The notes below the pieces were generated by a model, which was not told where the DNA came from, made no database searches, and saw only the letters and a program-made list of their open reading frames with translations. Source: Clarkia xantiana subsp. parviflora (taxonomy: Eukaryota > Streptophyta > Magnoliopsida > Myrtales > Onagraceae). From it: a stretch of DNA of 64,000 nucleotides. The stretch covers positions 6,060,298 to 6,124,297 of the forward strand of contig JAPTYO010000011.1 of the NCBI GenBank assembly GCA_036873135.1, in the 5' to 3' direction. How positions within the stretch are numbered: the stretch's first letter is position 1; each line of letters begins with the position of its first letter. Below, in pieces: positions 20,931 to 33,800 of this stretch. The position numbers and the translations under genes are program-made.

Positions 20931-23097
20931 TCAACCGCACCCGAAGTTTACATCTGCTGCAGTCGAAACAGAAGACCCGATCCCAAACGGAACTTCAACT
21001 CTCTCTTTCACAAGACACCGAGTCTTCCCATCTTCAACCACGAGCACTTTTCCTGTAGGGCACTCGACATTCAACCCTCCATTTCCACTTAATGATGGCA
21101 GAAACATGTTCAGAACTCTGAGAGGCGCATCGAACTTCACTCCCTTTCGATTATTAGTGGCCAAACTCAATATAGACACAACCCCGACAAGGGTAACAAC
21201 TGATTTGGCAACTGTCCCGAAGAGTCGGGCCAAACCTCTTGATGGGTTTCTCTGGGTTTCTTCATTTGGGTTCTTTATGCCGTTAGTTAGGTCGTTGGAA
21301 AATGACCCTGCAGATTTGTAGCCAATCCTAATGGAGAGTGGAGGTCGGGTTGGGTAGAGTGGGAGCAAGAGATCGCTGCTCTGCTCCACTGTTTCGCTTG
21401 CAAATACAGTAGCCTCTTGTATGACTAGTAAATCGTTTCCCTTGTACTCTTTCAGCTTGTCGAGCAATACCCTGCGGCTCTCCTCAATATCAGCAAGTGC
21501 CACTTCTTTTTCGTATTTCTGGTTTTGTTGCATGGCCTGGAAACAAATCACGGAAATCCATGCATTTTAGTGAAACTACATCACTGATTACGTAAATAAC
21601 CCAGAAACGCCAATGCAGCTCAAATGTGTTGCAAGGAGCAACCTCAAGGAGCAAATGCTGAGAAAGAGAAGATAAAAGCGATATTTTGGTCTCCTAAATT
21701 CATGATTTTCCTCATTCTGCACATAACTCAGTAAATATGTTATAGCTTGCTCTTACATAATATTAGCTTTAGTAGTAATCTCTTTATTAGACACCATGTA
21801 ACGAAAAACCTAGCTACGAATAAACTCATCTTAGCTCTATCTATCTTCTCTTGATCCACTTCTTTGCTGCACTTAGACTACCATGACTTTTTTTCTTCTG
21901 ATAAAGTGTAAATGTGTGATTAACAACACACCAAGATGGTCCAACTCATTTACGAAAATAGGGGGAACTTGAGCGGAAAAAATCAAGATAGTCAGAATAC
22001 CGAGCAATGAACCCCTACTTTCAGCTTTAGTCACTTCCCTCTCGTCCTTTTAAGGAACAAATTTGTAAAGTTTCATTCTATTTCTAGCTCAAAGATGATC
22101 TCCAACAACATGATAAAACCGTCATTAGTATCAGTAACTTCAGTTGACCCCTCAGTTCCCATAAGGCTACACAGACACACTAAGTCACCAACCCGTATCT
22201 AAACGGCGCTGAAATAGGTACCTCAAAAGAAAAGTCAGCTACAAAATCAGAATAATGATTGGACAATATGCTGAACTGAATCATTTGAAAAGGATATTCG
22301 TTCTCTACACCAAGAAATGGTATGTCTATACTAACAAAGCTACCACCAACTAATCAATCACTATGTTTATCCTACGAGACTCGAAAGTATGCCTACAAAA
22401 GAGCTTTCCATCTGCAAAGATTTCCTTCATATCAACTATTGCCATTTCGGTTCCAGAATTGTACTTGAGCACTAAAGATTTGCAAGTAAGTACTATATGA
22501 ATCATCCAGGAATTTGTTATTTTTATATACGATTCCGATACAGAGTTAGTTAGACGCCAGAGGGATCAATAACTTTGCTTGAGAGATAGTTGACAAAGAT
22601 TCTTCAATTCAAGAAATTCTAGCTTAGTCCAGAAATTAACCTAACCTAGCTAATCCTAATAGCTGTTCATGGCCCTGACCATTACGCATCACATTCTCTT
22701 CGATACACAGACCAACTAACATCCATGAGCTAACAATACAGACATTTCAACCGATAGCCAAGAAAACACAACATTACGAACAAAATCTAAAGCAACAAAC
22801 TTCAGATTCTCTCCAATTCGAAAACCCAAAATTCGATTTTAAAAAAAAGGGTTTCGAAAAGGTGACCTGCAAAGAAGAGAGCTGAGACTCCAGAGACTCG
22901 AGGGCGTCGCGTATATTCCAAAGTCTCCCCGATTCCTCACCAGCTTCCTCAGTTTCGTTCAATTCTTCTGCTGCATCTCCTTGGTCCAGCGAATTAAGCC
23001 CGTTCTCTCTTGGGGTGGCTTTGTGGATGCAATTGGTGATACTCAATCTGAGCTCTGTCGCCCTAGCCAGCACTAACCCTATTGCTTCTTCGTCCAT
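20931..23097 (-). CDS. PDV2: Plastid division protein PDV2-like
   Basis: PDV2 is an outer-envelope protein of the chloroplast that recruits the dynamin DRP5B and, through its intermembrane tail, binds ARC6 to position the division ring. Two exons, 23097-22867 and 21536-20931, joined phase 0 at LSSLQ|AMQQNQ, give 278 residues (Arabidopsis about 307). Order: MDEEAIGLVLARATELRLSI; acidic linker; coiled-coil part LESQLSSLQ...QKYEKEVALADIEESRRVLL; DLLLPLYPTRPPLS; a single membrane segment LFGTVAKSVVTLVGVVSILS; and the tail CPTGKVLVVEDGKTRCLVKE, RVEVPF, ending FGCG. The terminal Gly, needed for ARC6 binding in Arabidopsis, is kept. The 1.3-kb intron (21537-22866) shows no insertion. High confidence from several family blocks. 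Confidence 0.9.
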
Positions 23098-23109
23098 GGC
23101 TATCTGTCG

Positions 23110-23688
23110 GTAGGGTCAATGCGCGGGGACCAAAACTGGTGTGGTGGGAGGAGATTTGTTGAGGAATTTAAGTGATCATGGTGCGTTCGTCCTCTCAGCC
23201 GCTGAAATCCTTTGTTCTTCGCAGTCTTCCCCAGCCAAACAATTTTTTTTTTTACTTGCTTATTTTATTTTTAGCCATTTTATTACTTGCTTGATATATA
23301 CACGATTTGGCCAGAAAAATAGTAATACACGATAATTTATGTTATATATAATTATTGTGTGGGAATTTAACTTTAAATTAGTTATATTAAAATATATATG
23401 TAATTTTATCTTTATATATTACTTAGTTCAAAATTCTATAGTTCATAAAAAAAAAATAGAAATAACTAATTTTTTTTAATGATTTAAAGATTTGTTTTCA
23501 ATTTTTAATGAATATTTACATTTTTTTCTTAATTTTCAAACTTTAATATATTTTAAAATACAATTTAGTAAAAAAATTAATTACAAAATATCGTAATGCG
23601 TAACATAATATAGAGATAATTAATTTCATTATATTGAACATTACAATGTATATGAAGGGGTTGTATCTATCAAAGATAAAATAAAATT
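23110..23688. other. PDV2 upstream region, AT-rich
   Basis: This holds the presumed PDV2 promoter on the minus strand. No clear TATA box can be singled out in this AT-rich text. Nothing coding is seen. Confidence 0.4.
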
Positions 23689-23697
23689 TAGAATATA

Positions 23698-24498
23698 GGG
23701 TGAAATAACAAATTGCTAGTTGAATTTGTACATATTGTGCAAATTGCTAATTAAACTTTATATGTAGCAAATTGCTAGTTACACTTTTAAATTTGAGCAA
23801 TTTGCTAGCACCGAACAAAAATATTTTTAAAAAATTGCAAAAAGCATTCTAAAATTTTTCTTTGATTATAAAATAACATCAAATTTTATATGAAAGTCCA
23901 GTTTAAAAATTGAATTTAAATACAACGCTTATTATAAAAAATTAAATATGTTTAATTACAAATCGAAATACCAAAATACAAACATATTATTTGATAAATT
24001 TATCTCATTAGTCACTATCTGAAACATTTTAATTCATTTCCATTTGTAAATTTTTTATTTGCTGTATTTGAATTTCAAAAGAAAATTATTTTAATTTATT
24101 TACTTTTGACTTAAATTTTTTAAGACTTTTTTAGTTAAATCAAGATTTTCAAAATTTTACTTTGATATATTTGTGGTTTATATTTAATTTATTTTGATAT
24201 TTTTATCACATGTATTATTTACTATTCAATTTGCGAATATTATAGTTTTCATGAAATTAAATATTTAATTAGAGATTATTTTACAATTATATGATTTATA
24301 TCAAAAGTATTGGGTGGTTTTTTTTTTTTTTTTGTAATTTTTTTAAATTTTTCCCGTTAAAGTTAACGGAATTAAAGTTAATAGAATTAGTGAATGGAGC
24401 TAACAAATTGCTCCAACTTAGAAGTCCAACTATTAATTTGCTACAAATAAAAGTCTAGCATTGCGTATAAGTTCAGTTAGTAATTTGCTATTTAACCC
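23698..24498. mobile_element. MULE-type MITE (801 bp) with 9-bp target duplication
   Basis: A perfect 9-bp duplication TAGAATATA flanks it (23689-23697 and 24499-24507). The ends are GGGTGAAATAACAAATTGCT and, in reverse, GGGTTAAATAGCAAATTACT. Both arms contain repeats of CAAATTGCTAGTT. The AT-rich middle has no ORF. The 9-bp duplication and GGGT start fit non-autonomous Mutator-like elements. Confidence 0.85.
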
Positions 24499-24774
24499 TA
24501 GAATATATACTACACAATATTCAAGGATACAAATCTTTAGCAACCCTCAATTGTTTAGACCTTGAAAAACAGAGCAGATAGGAATAAACCAACAAATATT
24601 TGTCAATAATGACAGTTGAATCACAATTCCAAATCGCTAACTTTGTGATTCATCTGTCACCTTGAACTTCTCTAATGCCTTACCTTACAAGTTACAATCA
24701 TACTCCCAATAAACACGCCCGTAAAGGAAACAAACTCTTCGACCCGACATAGACATAAGCCGATTGATTGATTC

Positions 24775-27738
24775 TCAAGCTAATTCGTGCGAAAGAAGAA
24801 ACCGAAAATTACAGTTCTGGGGGATCCATTCGATGCACTTTATAGTTCGATCCGCAGGCATGATATGTGCAAGACCCCCAAGGAGGTCCCTCGGGCTCGA
24901 ACCCGAGAGCTTTAAGTAGTTTCCCACAAGCCTTGGCAGGAAGAGTTTGTATTTCTGGACTCTTAAATATGAATGCAGGTATTCCTCTTTAGCAGCTTTT
25001 AGTTCCTCAAACACCTTCTTAGGTCTGTAAACTCGAACCTACACAGATCGATACTGTTAATAATAAAACGTGTGCCATAACCAACTGTCTCACAATGGGT
25101 TTCAACTCTATTTACTAGGAGGTAACATTTTTTTGAACGATGTCGCAACGAATAAAACGTGTGCCCTCTGACATCATGTTAAGAATAAGACGTGCGTCTT
25201 AATCAACTGTCTCATACGCTAGAACTTATGGATGAAGGCGTTCGACACACTCTTATACATACTTCAACAAATATAACTTGGATAATTAAGGTGATTTAGT
25301 ATAAATATTCAGTATAATATGATATTTGAATGTGAGGAAAAGTATCAAACTGCATCAATAAATTTTGCAGAAAAGAGGGAAACTTGAAATTGAGAACTTA
25401 CTGCAGCATCAGAATGGTAGCCGCAACAAAGCGCAAAATGAAGAAGAGGCTCAGGATACGGAATTGCATAAGATTTCGGCGCGTTGAAGGTGTGCCTTGA
25501 CAAGAACAATAACCTTAGCCACTGCAGATTTTATTGAACAAAATTGTTATAGACAAGACAGGTCATACAGAACATGTTTTAATTACTAGGAAGAGATATT
25601 AGATGGTATACCTGTCCTGGATGGAGTAACTTGCAGTGCAAGATACAGTTCTGAATCATTTCCAGGCTTATAGCGTGCCCTCCAATGTTATATGAAGCCT
25701 GATCATTCAATAACCAATTTAGCATTGTTGACCAAACTAAACTAATAAGTAAGCTTTGATGCCTACTACACTATTACCTTTAGTAGTATACTCATTCTCT
25801 TTAACTTATTCCCTGGAACTCCATGAACTAGAAATGCCTGCAGTAGAAGAAATTTAAGCGCGTCAACAAGTTTATCGCGTTTATGCTTATTAAACATGAA
25901 TGAATATGCACTATAAGCTTACATGAATAAATTAGCTGTCAATTTATCTTAAAAAAGTATAATTAGTAAACTTTTTAAAACCAAAAATTCAGTTAGCAAT
26001 GGATACATTACAAGTAAACTTACGTGCATCACCAGTGCATTGTGCACATTGATCCAAAATGCTATCTTCTCCTCGTGCTTCATCTTGCTCGGATCGACTT
26101 GTCTCAGACGATGAACAAGCGATCTGAAAACCAAACAACAAATTCATCAGTTTTCATTGAGCTAATAATTGCTTGAATTGGGAACCAAATCTTACCTCTA
26201 TTTTCTATCGGTCAAAATTATGGTAATTCAGTCAGTTGACACGAAAAAATTAGATAAGCTGCTCATGGAATTTATGTCCAGTTTTGACCGACAAAGAGAC
26301 GGATTTATGTTTTATTATAAAAATAAAATTCTAAAATTGAAAGTTTAAGAATCAAAATCGAAATTCAAAAAATCAAGTTCTGTATAAAAACAGATAATTG
26401 GTTTTGATCATGGAATATAAGGAGAGCCTGCAAATAGATTCATATTCATATTCATCCACTCAATCAATCAATGAATCACCTGAACTTCCTTATCATGTAT
26501 CCAACAGTTTTCATTCTTTGACCGTCTCTACAAATGGATTCAACTGCTACCATGCTGCGACAGTCTCTTGAATAATCTTGGTGGTTAATTAAAGAGGCAG
26601 CAGGGAAATAGTGATTATTGTTGAGAGGAGGGTCTGCTAGTTCACAGTATATTTCTGAGATGGATTTGATCATCTCTTCTGACACCCAGTTTGGTGTTTC
26701 CATTTCATCATCTCTGTCCAGGTATTCTCCTAGACTCATCGAACTTGATGTCGGACACCGAGCTCTCTGACAAACCAAACTCATTTATCAACATCGTATA
26801 CAAAATCAAAGAGTAATGATATGGTTATATATAATTAATTAGCAACTTGCTAACTCAACTTTAACTAGGATTAAGATTAATATTATGTTAATAATGAGAT
26901 ATGCGTTTTAACCAAGAATGCATCAGCACTATATCAGCATTCTCCCGGCCACATCGACATTGACCTCACTTGGACCGAGTTTTTAGCCCGACTTTTTCGG
27001 CCTCAACCTCAGTCGGGTCTAAACATAATGGGTCACCTCGGCCTACCTCATTTGGGTCTAAATAAGACATACGCCTTAACTAACTGTCTCATACGTCCAA
27101 ACTTATGGGTGAAGATATCAAAACAATAAGATACTATATCAACAATATAATGCTTGCACTAACAGGTGATTACGTGGTTTAATCGTTGTTATAACTTGAG
27201 CAATGAATTATTGTTGGGAGATTAAAACTTAATTCAGACCCACTACATAATTTTATTTTAGTTCTTTATTAAAATCATTTGGTGATAGTAAGAGTAGCTT
27301 ATTAGACGTATATAGTGTTCCAAACTCTTTCAAACATATGATGCAGTAGTATCAACTCAGATGTGAACTTAACAATTACCTCTAACATTGATAAGGGAAG
27401 GGAATGGTAAGCCTCCGCCGGTCCCGGGTAACAAACCCGTCTCGAAATTGATCGATTGAAGCGGTGAGAAAGCGAAGATTGGCATCGACGGATATTTCCT
27501 TCTTCATTCGATCGAGTCGGAGCTGCAATCCCTTTTTCGAACGTCTTGCGGTATAAAGAGAGTAGATATTTTTCCATGTGGGCAACTTCGAGTTCAAGCT
27601 TGGAGATTTCCTTGATCAGCTCCTCTTCAGCTTGCTGTGCAAGAAATTAATAATATCACATTACCTCGAAGCTAAGGTTGATAATGAAAGATGAACTTGA
27701 ATGAAGAATGGTTCTACCTTGGGCATCGGCTTCTCCAT
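24775..27738 (-). CDS. DUF547 protein with N-terminal MIP1-type leucine zipper
   Basis: Eight minus-strand exons: 27738-27718, 27634-27380, 26766-26480, 26123-26024, 25837-25778, 25698-25612, 25521-25402 and 25038-24775. All borders are GT/AG and phases agree, giving 397 residues. The N-terminus MEKPMPK|QAEEELIKEISKLEL forms the zipper (LEVAHMEKYLLSLYRKTFEK). The middle carries WVSEEMIKSISEIYCELADP. The DUF547 domain spans the last five exons: RLRQVDPSKMKHEEKIAFWI, NVHNALVMHAFLVHGVPGNK, ASYNIGGHAISLEMIQ, PEPLLHFALCCGYHSDAAVR, VYRPKKVFEELKAAKEEYL. The ATG at 27738 has an in-frame stop shortly upstream, which favours it as the start. Plant relatives are often 500-600 residues, so this is a short member or has further upstream exons I missed. 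DUF547 is distantly related to transglutaminase-like folds; its role is not well known. Confidence 0.82.
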
Positions 27739-27739
27739 T

Positions 27740-28779
27740 ATTATGTTGCTGCAGATTCAAAACCCTCTTCTTCTTCTTCTTCTTCTCCGTTATTGTCTTA
27801 CCAAAAGGCAGAGACTCAACGTTTAAAAAGCGGAATCCTGACAAGAAAATGCATGCAGTTCCAGAGAAATCGACAAATATTTAAAAGACGCAGAAAAGGA
27901 GCACATAAAAGAACAAAAATGCATTAATATGGAGGGAATAAAGCAAAACGTAAGGTTAAATGATGTTTCGGTTTCAGATACAGATGACTCACTTAATTGG
28001 GCATATTGTGGGTTTTGCAACAAAAATCCTTCGGTCGATCCAACGAGCTGAGTTCGACGACACCGCATTTAATGCAGATGATGAGCAGAAAAGGACAAGG
28101 TTCGGAAATCGATGTTTATGTTTTTCAAATGCTAGCTTAGTGTTAGTGGTGGAGATTGACTGTGCATGTTTTGGTCGTGAAGTGAACTGTGTTGTTAAGT
28201 CGACTATGGGATTAGTTTGCCAAACTATTAGTCAATTACTCGGAATCGAATTCGTCAAAATTGAACATTGTTTAGTTGAGTTTTTTTTTTGTGTGCTAAC
28301 AAAAGTTCAAACCTGATTATATTCCGCTCGAACTATTTGCAGATCTTATAAATATACATAAGTCACACAAGTTCTTAGTTGTAAAATATTAGAAAAGAGA
28401 TGAAAATGAAAGGAATAAATTGTTGCCCTTCATGGTAGCTTTAACTAAATTCAGTTGAAATTCAGTTGATGTGTAAGTTAATTAGAGCAATTAACCCTAA
28501 TTATTTAGTGGAGTGCCGAAATATTAAGGTTATGTGGCATATTAGACTTACTCAGTAACTATAACAATTAATGTTTACTAAGAGTGGTCCATATATGAGA
28601 TTCGGTCGGCCTAGGGTATCTTAAAAATTAAGATTTAATCTCCTTAATTAATGAGGAATATATATATTTATTACGCCTAAAGATATACGTGGTAACTATA
28701 TATTATATTATATTATATTATATGAAACATATATATAATCATGTGATTATTATATATATATATATAAAGAATTAAATAT
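27740..28779. other. Upstream flank of the DUF547 gene, AT-rich, no gene seen
   Basis: A GAA/TTC microsatellite lies at about 27768-27786 in the presumed leader of the DUF547 gene. An open frame at 27960-28316 (plus) has no family features and ends in a T-run, so I treat it as chance. TA-rich runs at 28700-28765 precede the Copia insertion. Confidence 0.45.
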
Positions 28780-28987
28780 TGTTATGAATATATGTTTTAG
28801 AGAATTAAATGGATGTTCAATATTTATGTATATATCAACTTCCTTATTTACTCTTTCCTTGTATTAATTATTCTTGTTCTTCAAGAATGTGTAACCCTAT
28901 ATAAAGGGCTCTTGTACATGAGAATAAGACATCCCAATTTACTCTCTTCATATCATCTTTCTCTTGTCTTTGGTATGTTTCATAACA
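28780..28987 (+). repeat. 5' LTR of the Copia element
   Basis: 208 bp, TG...CA, containing CCCTATATAAAGGGC as a TATA region. Its partner is at 34532-34739. After the LTR comes CGTTATCAGCACG (28988-29000), a primer-site-like sequence. The region 29020-29180 repeats CATGTTTCATCCACGT several times in the untranslated leader. Confidence 0.93.
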
Positions 28988-29420
28988 CGTTATCAGCACG
29001 TAATTGCTCTATTTTTCTGTTATATACATCCACGTATATTTTCATGTTTCATCCACGTAATTGCTCTCCATGTTTCATCCACGTTATATTTCCATGTTTC
29101 ACTTACGGAACAATGATGTTTCATCCATGTTTCATCCACGTTATATACATCCACGTATATTACTCTCCATGTAATATTTGACACTATGTACTTTACCTCA
29201 CGTATGATTTAACTACATGTATAATATACAATACCTTGTCTTTACCTATGCATCGTAATCCATGATAATTATATTATTAACATCATTATTAAACTTCATA
29301 CTATCACGTAAACATGATTTAATAGTTCGTACTTATTATACTTCACCATCATAATTGTTATTATTATCAATTATATTTTTAATTTAATGTTGTATACTAA
29401 TTGTTTTTTTTTTAAGAATC

Positions 29421-30448
29421 ATGTCGAATTTAGTTAAGCTCGAATTTGCTGCCCTCGACATTACTGGAAAAAATTATTTGGGATGGGTGCTTGATGCTGA
29501 GATACACCTAGACGCGAGGGGTCTAGGCAATGCTATTAAAAAAGTCGGACAAGTATCGAGTCAAGACAAAGCGAAAGCAATGATATTTCTCCGTCACCAC
29601 TTGCATGAAGGCTTAAAGGCGGAATACCTCACCGTCAAAGACCCTCTTGAATTATGGAATCATATAAAAGAAAGGTGCGAGCACCATAAAACAGTGATTC
29701 TCCCTAAAGCTCGTTATGATTGGATGCACTTACGGTTCCAAGATTTTAAAACCGTAAGTGAATACAATTCCGCAATTTTCAAAATAAGTTCTCAATTAAA
29801 ATTATGCGGAGAAAAGATAACTGATGAGGACTTACTGGAAAAAAACATTTTCAACTTTTCATGCCTCTAATGTGTTGTTACAACAACAATATCGAGAAAA
29901 AGGTTTTAAGAAATATTCTGAATTGATTTCATGCCTCCTTGTGGCTGAGCAAAATAACGAGCTTTTGATGAAAAATCACGTGGATCCGCTGCACTCCCAG
30001 AAACGAATGCAGCAATAACTCGTAATAATAATTCGTCCGGAGGCCAAAATTTCAAAAATTATCTTGGTCCATATCGTGGTAGAGGTCGTGGTCGTGGACG
30101 TGGGCGCGGGCGTGGCAGGGGAGGAAATAATTACCGCAACAACAATATGCAGGAATACAAGGAGGATTCTAGAAGCAATCCTTCTAGAGGCAATGGCAAT
30201 GCATGTCACCGATGCGGTTTGAAAAATCACTGGGCACGTATCTGCCGTACACCTAAGCACTTTGTTACTCTCTATCAAAATTTCAAGAAAGGAATCAATG
30301 CTGAAGCAAATTTAACCATTCCCAATGGTGAAGTCAATAAATGTGCAAGTGCTGAAGCAAATCTCGTCTACGACAATGATGCTGATATTTACAATGGTCT
30401 TGATACTATTACCAATTTAGATGTTGCAAATTTTATTGAGGAAAAATA
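29421..30448 (+). pseudogene. Copia gag (capsid and zinc knuckle), two frame changes
   Basis: It starts MSNLVKLEFAALDITGKNYL, followed by the Copia gag pattern (LWNHIKERCEHHKTVILPKA, DWMHLRFQDFKTVSEYNSAI, LKLCGEKITDEDLL). The frame changes near 29850 (LLEK|NIFNFSCL versus STFHASNVLLQQQYREKGF) and back near 30010. A Gly-Arg tract (GPYRGRGRGRGRGRGRGR) precedes the zinc knuckle CHRCGLKNHWARIC (CX2CX4HX4C) at about 30207-30248. It ends at TAA 30447. The knuckle binds retroelement RNA during packaging. Confidence 0.85.
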
Positions 30449-30449
30449 A

Positions 30450-30829
30450 AATATATGAGAATGTTATCTCTGTGTAATAGAATAAAGGGTCAAGAAATAT
30501 CATAATAAATTCTGATCCAATGAATGAATAAAGGGTCATAAAGATCCTATTTATTTTCCTCATGTACTGCACATCATTATAAGACCCTATATTATGAATA
30601 AAGCGATCCAGAAGATCGAGAATTTTATTTATGCATTTACTTATTATTTATTATATCGCATTTTTATTACATTTATTTATTTATTTATTTTACCGCACTT
30701 TATTTCAGTTATTTATTATACTGCATTTTATTTAAGTTTATTTCAGTTATTTATTACACTGCATTTTATTTCATTTATTTACTATTCAGCACTTTATTTC
30801 AGTATTTATTTACTTCATTTATTTTCTTT
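30450..30829. repeat. Spacer between gag and pol with TTTATTTCAGTTATTTATTA-type repeats
   Basis: Two copies of AATAAAGGGTCA (about 30480 and 30527) are followed by about 220 bases of degenerate repeats built on CTGCATTTTATTTCA and TTATTTATTA. A gag-pol spacer of this size is unusual for Copia elements, which normally have one continuous frame. Confidence 0.7.
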
Positions 30830-33800
30830 ATGAAGAATATGAATATTTCGCAATCATTAATTGAATCCAATACCGTTCATGAGGATATATGTCTTGCGGA
30901 TTGCGCCAGTACGCATACTATATTAAGAGATGCCAGATATTTTTCTCACCTGAAGATGAGAAATGGTGATATTACTACTATATCAGGTAGTACAAATTTG
31001 ATCGAAGGTTGTGGAAAAGCCAATTTGTTAATGGCCGGAGGAACAAATTTGGAAATAAATGACGCACTTTATTGTAGAAAGTCTCAAAGAAATTTACTGA
31101 GTTTTAAAGATATCCGCCAAAATGGCTATCATATTGAGATTATGAATGATGGAAAGAATGAATATCTATATATTACTACAATTAAGTCGGGTAATAAATG
31201 TATCTTGGAGAAATTGCCCGCTCTTTCATCTGGTTTATACTACACTACTATAAGTGTAATTGAAACACATAACACAGTAAACCATAAGTTTACCAATACA
31301 AATGAGTTTATAATTTGGCATGACCGGTTAGGCCATCCCGGTTCATATATGATGCGAAAGATAATAGAAAATTCTCATGGACACCCATTGAAGAACCAAA
31401 ATGTTCTGCAATTTAAAGAGTTCTCTTGTGCTGCTTGTTCTCAAGGCAAATTAATTACAAGGCCTTCACATGATAAAATTGGGTTGAGTCCCCTATGTTT
31501 TTGGAAAGGATACAAGGAGATATATGTGGGCCTATTCACCCTTCATGTGGACCATTCAGATATTTTATGGTTTTGATAGACGCATCAACAAGATGGTCCC
31601 ATGTGTGCTTATTGTCTACCAGAAATTTAGCATTCGCAAGATTGCTTGCTCAGATAATTAAATTGAGAGCAAAATTCCCAGACTTTACAATAACGAAGAT
31701 TCTTCTGGATAATGCTGGTGAATTTACATCACAGGACTTTAATGATTATTGTATGGTAACTGGAATAATTGTTGAACAACCAATCGCGCATGTTCATACA
31801 CAAAATGGTCTAGCAGAATCACTAATAAAGCGCCTTCAATTAATAGCTAGACCTGTATTGATGAGAACAAAACTCCCCGTATCAGCATGGGGGCATGCTA
31901 TTATGCACGCAGCAGCACTTTTGCGCATCAGGCCAACGGTTATCATAAATTCTCCCCGTTACAATTGGCTTTTGGTCAGGAGCCAAATATTTCCCATCTA
32001 AGAATTTTCGGCTGTGTGGTATATGTTCCAATTGCTCCACCACAACGCACGAAGATGGGACCACAACGAAGGGTGGGAATATATGTTGGATATGAGTCCC
32101 CTTCAATAATAAAATATCTTGAACCAATGACTGGAGACTTATTCACAGCAAGATTTGCTGATTGTCACTTCAATGAGTCAGATTTTCCAGCATTAGGGGG
32201 AGAAAATAAGGAGCTGGTAAAAGAGATTGATTGGAATACATTGACATTATCTTATTTAGATCCTCGCACAAATCAATGTGAATATGAAGTGCAAAAGATA
32301 ATTCATTTACAAAACATTGCCAATCAACTGCCAGATGCATTTACTGACCCCAAATGAGTTACTAAATCTCATATACCAGCTGAAAATGCTCCGATTAGAA
32401 TTGATGTCCCAGTAGGGCAATCTTTAAGTGCAAAAGAAAGCAATACCCGCCAAAAGCGAGGGAGACCAATCGGTTCCAAGGATAAAAATCCTAGAAAAAG
32501 AAAAGGAGCAACAACTGAAAATGGCAGTATTATGGAGGTAACTGCCTCAGAAGAAGAAAATGACATAACAAACGAAAAAACCTTTGAGAAGGTTCAGGTA
32601 CTTGAAGATAATGTTGATAATGATGAGATCACAGTAAGTTATGTCCATTCTGGAACAACGTCTTTGCATATAATGTTGCTTGTGAAATTCTAAGGCAAGA
32701 CGAGGATCTGGAACCAAAATCTGTTGCAGAATGCAAACAGAGAGATGATTGGCCAAAATGGAAAGATGCAATTCAAGCTGAATTAACTTCACTAAACAAG
32801 CATGAAGTATTTGGACCTATAGTCCAGACGCCTGAAGGAATTAAGTCAGTCGGGTACAAATGGGTTTTTGTGCGAAAAAGAAACGAGCATAATAAAATCG
32901 TCAGATATAAAGCAAGATTGGTTGCACAAGGATTTTCGCAGAGGCCTGACGTTGATTATATGGAGACTTACTCTCTAGTGGTGGATGCAATTACTTTCAG
33001 ATATCTTATAAGTTTGGCAGTAACTGAAAAGCTTGATTTGCGTCTAATGGATGTTGTTACAGCCTATTTATATGGCTCATTAGATAGTGAAATCTACATG
33101 AAAATCCCTGAAGGATTTAAGATGCCTGAAGCATGCAAAAATTCCCGGGAAAGCTGCTCAATCAAATTAAATAAATCGTTGTATGGGCTAAAGCAATCTG
33201 GACGAATGTGGTATAATCGTCTTAGTGAATATTTGCTAAAAGAGGGGTATAAGAATGATCAAATATGTCCATGTGTCTTCATAAAGCGATATGGTCCAAA
33301 GTTCGTAATTATTGCTGTGTATGTTGATTATTTAAATATTATTGGAACTCCTGAAGAGCTTCAAGACACAGTAAATTGCTTGACAAAAGAATTTGAAATG
33401 AAAGACCTTGGAAAAACAAAGTTTTGTCTTGGCTTACAAATTGAGCACTTGAAAGATGGAATTTTCGTCCATCAATCATCTTACATAGATAAGGTGTTAA
33501 AGCGATTCTACATGGATAAAGCACATCCATTGAGTACCCCGATGGTTGTAAGGTCGCTAAATGTTGATAAAGATATTTTCCGCCCTCGTGAGATTAATGA
33601 AGAACCCCTTGGTCCTGAAGTACCTTATCTTAGTGCTGTGGGAGCACTATTGTATCTTGCAAATTACACGAGGCCCGATATCTCATTTGATATAAGCTTA
33701 TTAGCAAGATTCAGCTCTTCCCCAACACAAAGACACTGGAATGGAGTTAAACAGATATTCCGATATCTTCGAGGAACAAATGACATGGGCTTATTTTATC

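Noticed and set aside
27382..27597. Alternative frame of the leucine-zipper exon (MNSKLPTWKN...)
   Set aside because: The other frame continues the zipper heptads and joins neighbouring exons in phase with no stop, so this one is a shadow.
27960..28316. Plus-strand ORF of 118 codons upstream of the DUF547 gene
   Set aside because: No recognisable motif; it ends in a T-run and overlaps presumed upstream sequence of the opposite gene.
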